Below are positions 28,442 through 32,592 of a DNA stretch of 32,592 bases, piece after piece; positions within the stretch are counted from its first letter, which is position 1, and each line of letters starts with the position of its first letter. This DNA is from a virus. A program made the position numbers and the translations under genes. A model generated the notes under the pieces. That model was not told where the DNA came from, searched no databases, and saw only the letters and a program-made list of their open reading frames with translations. The stretch covers positions 1-32,592 of the IMG/VR virus record IMGVR_UViG_3300044833_000361; one strand, 5' to 3'.

Positions 28442-29040
28442 GCAAAATTTCTGATATTCAGGCGATCCTGGGGGTAACGGCAGATGGCGCATGGGGACCG
28501 AAATCGCAGGCGGCGCTCGACGCGGCAAAGGGAGAGGGGGCGGCTGACACAGCCGCCGCTACAGGGGCGGCGCCGGGAGCGACGGAGGACGGAGGCCTGG
28601 TCGATCCGCGGAGTGAGATCGCCATTGCCACTTTGCACCGCAAGGTGCAGCCGATCGCGCGCAAGCTGGTGAAGCTCGCGGCCGCGAATGGAATCGTGAT
28701 CAAGATCACCTCCGGCACGCGGACTTATGCGGAGCAGGACAAGCTCTTCGCGCAAGGGGGCGTGACCCATGCGCGGGGTGGGCAATCGAACCATAATTTC
28801 GGCCTGGCTTTCGACCAGACGATTTTCGACGGGCCGCAACCGGTGTGGGAATCACCGCTTTATAAAAAGGTGGGCGCGCTGGGAGAAAGCGTGGGGTTGA
28901 GCTGGGGCGGCCGCTGGACCTCCATCGTGGACGAGCCTCACTTCGAACTTCGCCCTCCCTGGGCCGCGAGCATGAGCGAAGGGCAGATGCTGGCCGAGCT
29001 GCGGCGTCGGCACGATAACGGAATCGACGCATTTGCATAA
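28438..29040 (+). CDS. endolysin, M15-family peptidoglycan endopeptidase
   Basis: 200 residues. N-terminal short peptidoglycan-binding-like motif (ISDIQAILGVTADGAWGPKSQAALDA, about 5-29), then an Ala/Gly linker. The M15 domain has SGTRTYAEQDKLFAQG (92-107), SNHNFGLAFD (117-126, zinc ligands His119 and Asp126) and DEPHFEL (165-171, zinc ligand His168). It would cut L-Ala-D-Glu or D-Ala bonds in the cell wall at lysis. No signal peptide, so a holin is needed for release; holin-like genes lie just upstream. RBS GGGAGG. Confidence 0.9.
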   Translation: MSKISDIQAILGVTADGAWGPKSQAALDAAKGEGAADTAAATGAAPGATEDGGLVDPRSEIAIATLHRKVQPIARKLVKLAAANGIVIKITSGTRTYAEQDKLFAQGGVTHARGGQSNHNFGLAFDQTIFDGPQPVWESPLYKKVGALGESVGLSWGGRWTSIVDEPHFELRPPWAASMSEGQMLAELRRRHDNGIDAFA

Positions 29041-29044
29041 GACT

Positions 29045-29098
29045 ATGAGCGATCACGAGCACGATCACGAGCAGGAGCAGGAGGGGGAAACGGAATGA
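29045..29098 (+). CDS. 17-residue coupled mini-ORF made of hexamers (array R8)
   Basis: MSDHEHDHEQEQEGETE, starting 4 bases after the endolysin stop. Its stop overlaps the next ATG (ATGA, 29095-29098). Encoded by array R8 (29051-29084), which also gives AGGAGCAGGAGGGGG before 29095. Probably a translation-coupling leader. Confidence 0.4.
   Translation: MSDHEHDHEQEQEGETE
29051..29084 (+). repeat. GAKCAN hexamer array R8
   Basis: GATCAC/GAGCAC/GATCAC/GAGCAG/GAGCAG units directly before the gene at 29095; no left arm. Confidence 0.85.
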
Positions 29099-30831
29099 GG
29101 ACGACACCTTCCGGGCGTCTGGACTCGGCTCTTTTACAGGATGGGGACGATGAATTTAAGGCGCTCGATATGAAGACGCACCGGGCGCTGCTCCCGCAGG
29201 GGACGCTGGCGCGGGCGTCGAATACCCGGCTGGTGGACCGGAGCGCGGCGACGCGGCCGGGCACGGTGCTGCCGGTGTTTGCGAATGTGATGATCGATTT
29301 TCTGGCGATCCGCGGCTCCGGCCTTTATTCGAACCCGAACGGGGAAGAGACGCTGCTGATCGCCGCCGATACCAGGGTGTGGCGGGTGCGGGACGGCTCA
29401 GCCCCGCTGCCGGTGGAGCTGCCGGCGGGCGAATCGACCGGCGGCCACGCGGAGTTCGTCCAGGCGTTTGACAAAGTGCTCCTGTTCCGCGGGCTCGATT
29501 ACGCGCCGCTGGTGTGGGATGGCATCGCGCCGGAAGGTTTCGCGGCCATCGCGAAGAGCAAGGACGATCTGACCTACCTGGACGTGATCCCGAACGCGGT
29601 GACGGCGGAGATCGCGGGCAATCGCGCGCTGGTCCCGTTCGACAAGGACAAGGTGGCGGTCTCGGACATCCTGGATTACACGATCTACGATAAGGACCTG
29701 GCCTGGACCCGGCTGAATACCGGCACCTCGGATTCGCTGGTGCGGATTTTCCCTTATTCGCAGGCGAACGTGATTGTCTTCAAGGGCCAGTCGATCGCGC
29801 ACTGGGCCAATTTTAACGATCCCGCCACGGTGGCGCTGCAGGACCTGGATCGCGGGATTGGATTGATCGGGCGCAAAACGCCGCAGATCGCCGGGGACGG
29901 CATTTTGTTCCTCTCGAATCCCAGCGGGGTGCGCCGAATCCGCTCGGTCAATGGAAAGCTGGAGGTGGATCCCATCCCGGTGAGCGATGCGATCGATCCA
30001 GTCATCCGCCGGATCAATTGGGCGGCCGCGGGCCAGGCGGTGAGCGCGATCGTGGGGAATTATTATTTCCTGGCGGTGCCGCTGGATGGCAGCCAGGTCA
30101 ATAACGCGCTGCTGGTCTTGAACACGGTGGTGTGGAACGCCGCGCGCGGCCGGCTGGGCTACAGCGATGCGGACCAGATCCCATTGCCGGGCTGGGAAAG
30201 CGCTCCGGACCAATGGGCGGCCGCGTTCCAGATCGATAATCTGCTGGTCCACACTTACCTGGGGAAAAAGGCGCTTTACGCGATCGACCAGGCCGCGCCG
30301 GCGGTGTATGTGCTGAACGTCGACGGAGCCACCACCGATACCCTGAAGGATGGCGAGCACCAGATCACGACCATCGTGGAATCGCGCGGCTACGGCCGGG
30401 GCCAGGAAGGGCAGGGGAGCTGGAAGAATTTCCGGCGCGCGAGCGTTTCCGTAGCCACGCTGAACCCGAGCCTGAGCATAACGGCGATCACGGATGGAGT
30501 GAACGAGGAGCGGGCCCTGACGGCCGCCGCGATCACGCGGAACCGGACGAAATATTTCACGTGGGCCATGCCGGATTTTGTGACGTCGAACGTGAACGGC
30601 GATTTCCTCGCGCCGAAACGGGAGGATTACACCGTCTCACTGGCGGACGCACCGCTCACCATGGGGACGGGGATCGTGCCGGGCCTGAAACAGGAAAGCA
30701 CCGAGCGCCTGCCCGTGGCGTTGCCGGGCCGGTGGCTTTCGATCCGGCTGACGAATGCGCAGGGGCAATGCGACGTGCGGGCGATGAGCGCGGTGGGATT
30801 GCCGGCGAGGGAAACAAGGAGGGCAGCATGA
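29095..30831 (+). CDS. large tail-hub or beta-propeller-like virion protein
   Basis: 578 residues. Repeated short strands around D and G (LLIAADTRVWRVRDG; VLLFRGLDYAPLVWDG; NVIVFKGQSIAHW; GILFLSNPSGVRRI; NYYFLAVPLDG; NLLVHTYLGKKALYAID) suggest a beta-propeller, as in P22 gp10-like tail factors. A C-terminal beta domain follows (ITTIVESRGYGRGQEG onward). It lies beside the fibre genes, so a tail hub or stabilising protein is likely. No enzymatic motif. RBS from array R8. Confidence 0.6.
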   Translation: MRTTPSGRLDSALLQDGDDEFKALDMKTHRALLPQGTLARASNTRLVDRSAATRPGTVLPVFANVMIDFLAIRGSGLYSNPNGEETLLIAADTRVWRVRDGSAPLPVELPAGESTGGHAEFVQAFDKVLLFRGLDYAPLVWDGIAPEGFAAIAKSKDDLTYLDVIPNAVTAEIAGNRALVPFDKDKVAVSDILDYTIYDKDLAWTRLNTGTSDSLVRIFPYSQANVIVFKGQSIAHWANFNDPATVALQDLDRGIGLIGRKTPQIAGDGILFLSNPSGVRRIRSVNGKLEVDPIPVSDAIDPVIRRINWAAAGQAVSAIVGNYYFLAVPLDGSQVNNALLVLNTVVWNAARGRLGYSDADQIPLPGWESAPDQWAAAFQIDNLLVHTYLGKKALYAIDQAAPAVYVLNVDGATTDTLKDGEHQITTIVESRGYGRGQEGQGSWKNFRRASVSVATLNPSLSITAITDGVNEERALTAAAITRNRTKYFTWAMPDFVTSNVNGDFLAPKREDYTVSLADAPLTMGTGIVPGLKQESTERLPVALPGRWLSIRLTNAQGQCDVRAMSAVGLPARETRRAA

Positions 30832-32201
30832 CCGTTACTCCCGGGAAACAATTCGCGCCGAACGAGACGGTAGACCTGGCGAAATTGAACGCGCTGGGCG
30901 CGCCGACGATCGCGCTGGGCAACCTGGACGTGCTCGACGCCATGATCGCCTCGTTGAACTGGAGCAAGATCCTTTCCGGCGTGCTGTCGGGCACGAAGGT
31001 GCTGCAAATGTCCGGCGCGGGAGTGATTCTGCGCAGCGCGGGCTATACCAGGGATAACCAGACGTATACCGACGGCGTTTTTAATAGCTTGTCGCACACC
31101 CTGGCCTCGATCACCGCAAACTTCACCGTCGCGGATGTTGGCCGGGCGATCACGAGCGATTACTTTCCCAATGGCACCACGATCGCCAGCGTGACGGATG
31201 CGCAGCATGTGGAGCTTTCGAATTTCCCGACCGCTCTTGTCATCGGCGCGACGTTCCGGATCACGGGACGGCCGCGCGGCACTGGGTTTGCCCTGTATGG
31301 CGATGGGACGATGGAAGTAAATGAAGGCGCGTTCCGCGGCACGGTGCAGCTGCCCGGCTTCAACGTGGCCACGGACGGCACGGTGACGATCGGCAGCGGT
31401 CCCACAAAAATGGTGGCGCTGCCGAATGGGGATTTCATCTTCGGCATGGGCGGTGCGATCGTGGGGATCACGCACGATGGGAAACTCTTCGCGGGCGGGG
31501 CGGACTACGCTTCGGCGGTGTTCGTGGTGGAGCCGGCGGGGAATGTGATCGTGAAAAACACGGCGCAATCGCTGCACTCGATCAATATCGGCGCGATCGA
31601 TGCGACGATGGCCGCGCCGGTGATCACGCCGGCGGGCGGCGCGTTCGACACGGCGGTGGATGTGTCGATCAATTGCGCCACGCAGGGCGCGAAGATTTAT
31701 TACACGGTGGACGGCACCACGCCGGACAAGACGAAGACGCTTTACGCCGGCCCGGTGCACCTGACCACGGGGGTGACGCTGAAGGCGATCGCTTATAAGC
31801 TGGGCGAATATAGCGCGGTGACTTCGGTGGCGTTCACCACCAGCGCCACGGTGGTGTCGAACCCGGAATTCGCGCCGATCGCGGGCGATTACAGCCCCAC
31901 GGACGGCAATTTGACGGTGGAATTGAGCGACATCACGCCGGGATCATCGATCCGCTACACCACGGACGGATCCACGCCGAGCTCGAGCGTGGGCACTCTC
32001 ATTTCGCCGGCCAATAGCACCACGGGACCGATCGGAACTTTCGTGCTTACTACCGGCACGCGCACGGTGAAGGCGATCGCGTTCAAAGCAGCGCTGACCG
32101 ATTCCGATGTGGTGACGGCGATTTATAATATCACCAATGGCGGCAACTCCGGCGGCGGCGGGGGCGGCGGCTGGGGCGGCGGCGGCCGGAACGAGCCTTA
32201 A
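30828..32201 (+). CDS. tail fibre with two chitobiase-type C-terminal domains
   Basis: 457 residues from the ATG at 30828 (ATGA overlap), preferred to the frame opening at 30561. The N-terminal FAPNETVDLAKLNALGAPTI is typical of fibre attachment ends. The middle is beta-rich with FALYGDGTMEVNEGAFRGTV. Two CHB_HEX_C_1-like domains follow: ITPAGGAFDTAVDVSINCATQGAKIYYTVDGTTPD...LKAIAYKLG and APIAGDYSPTDGNLTVELSD...IRYTTDGSTPSS...VKAIAFKAAL. The C-terminus is Gly-rich (GGGGGGGWGGGG). It probably mediates host-surface binding. Confidence 0.8.
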   Translation: MTVTPGKQFAPNETVDLAKLNALGAPTIALGNLDVLDAMIASLNWSKILSGVLSGTKVLQMSGAGVILRSAGYTRDNQTYTDGVFNSLSHTLASITANFTVADVGRAITSDYFPNGTTIASVTDAQHVELSNFPTALVIGATFRITGRPRGTGFALYGDGTMEVNEGAFRGTVQLPGFNVATDGTVTIGSGPTKMVALPNGDFIFGMGGAIVGITHDGKLFAGGADYASAVFVVEPAGNVIVKNTAQSLHSINIGAIDATMAAPVITPAGGAFDTAVDVSINCATQGAKIYYTVDGTTPDKTKTLYAGPVHLTTGVTLKAIAYKLGEYSAVTSVAFTTSATVVSNPEFAPIAGDYSPTDGNLTVELSDITPGSSIRYTTDGSTPSSSVGTLISPANSTTGPIGTFVLTTGTRTVKAIAFKAALTDSDVVTAIYNITNGGNSGGGGGGGWGGGGRNEP

Positions 32202-32220
32202 AAATAGACGATAAAAATTT

Positions 32221-32592
32221 ATGCCAATTCCATATCCTACCGGCCAAAACGCGCCGTTATTGCCGACGAATCCCGGCCCGGTCGAGCCGCCCATTCTCAC
32301 GGGGGCAGGCGGCGGTTACCCGCCGGATGATGGCCGGCTGGACGCTTTCACGCTCGGGAACGGGACGATGCCTCAGCCGTGGCAGGGCCAGTGGGACCCG
32401 AGTTATTTCACCCAGATGGATCCAAACATGGGCTATCTCAATCCCAGCGTGCAGATCAGCGGTGCGCCGAATGAAAGCGGCGGGCTGCAGGGCAGCGGTG
32501 CGCCGTCGTCGACCGGGGAAAATATGTGGACGCGCACGCCGATCGGCGGGCTGAGCCACGGCATGGCCTCGCTCGGCCGCGGGACTTTCATG
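32221..32592 (+). CDS. 3'-truncated Pro/Gly-rich virion-region protein
   Basis: Open from ATG 32221 to the window edge (124 codons, no stop). Product starts MPIPYPTGQNAPLLPTNPGP and is rich in Pro, Gly, Asn and Gln (DPSYFTQMDPNMGYLNP; GGLSHGMASLGRGTFM), like disordered ejection or fibre-adaptor proteins. No Shine-Dalgarno; the leader is AT-rich (AAAAATAGACGATAAAAATTT). Function unknown. Confidence 0.6.
   Translation, partial: MPIPYPTGQNAPLLPTNPGPVEPPILTGAGGGYPPDDGRLDAFTLGNGTMPQPWQGQWDPSYFTQMDPNMGYLNPSVQISGAPNESGGLQGSGAPSSTGENMWTRTPIGGLSHGMASLGRGTFM

Overview
The window is a compact, GC-rich phage or prophage segment from a tailed dsDNA virus, probably short-tailed because no tape-measure gene is seen. 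All confident genes but one lie on the + strand. About 28 junctions are ATGA, GTGA, TGATG or similarly short overlaps, so most of the window looks translationally coupled. No integrase, polymerase or host housekeeping gene is visible. The host cannot be read directly. The short dispersed tandem repeats resemble, from memory, intergenic repeats of soil Verrucomicrobia and related phyla, which is only a weak pointer.

Layout. 1-3.7 kb: small early genes, including an excisionase-like HTH protein, a lone minus-strand gene inside a 27-bp direct duplication, an initiator-type tRNA (anticodon CAT) nested in a reading frame, a Cys4 zinc-knuckle protein and an HTH protein with a G10 tract. 3.7-8.7 kb: replication, with an O-like protein whose centre carries iterons, an AT-richer stretch and a hairpin (candidate origin), then a DnaB helicase and a ParB/KorB-like protein carrying a transplanted copy of the DnaB P-loop. 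8.7-10.6 kb: a QREY-type small protein, a DUF6745-like protein with 32 tetrapeptide repeats, and a zinc finger. 10.8-20.2 kb: packaging and head, with large terminase, portal, an accessory insert (including a methyltransferase with an in-frame TGA), scaffold, SU10/DUF5309-like capsid and a decoration-like protein. 20.3-25.9 kb: exported beta-rich proteins, two paralogous adaptor-like proteins and a beta-helix spike. 25.9-29.0 kb: lysis-type genes (membrane/coiled-coil protein, holin-like proteins, lipoproteins, HExxE zincin, M15 endopeptidase). 29.1-32.6 kb: tail-hub-like protein, a fibre with chitobiase-type domains, and a gene running off the edge.

The most unusual theme is short tandem arrays of 6-, 7-, 9- and 10-base units. 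Most lie directly in front of late genes, where they supply the ribosome-binding purines and often a tiny coupled ORF. Several occur as inverted pairs that form long hairpins or bracket a gene. They look like a system of repeat-derived translation signals or cassette boundaries. The other strong oddities are the lambda-like origin candidate, the P-loop transplant, the 12-base coding array, the possible phage initiator tRNA and the phage proteins with secretion signals.
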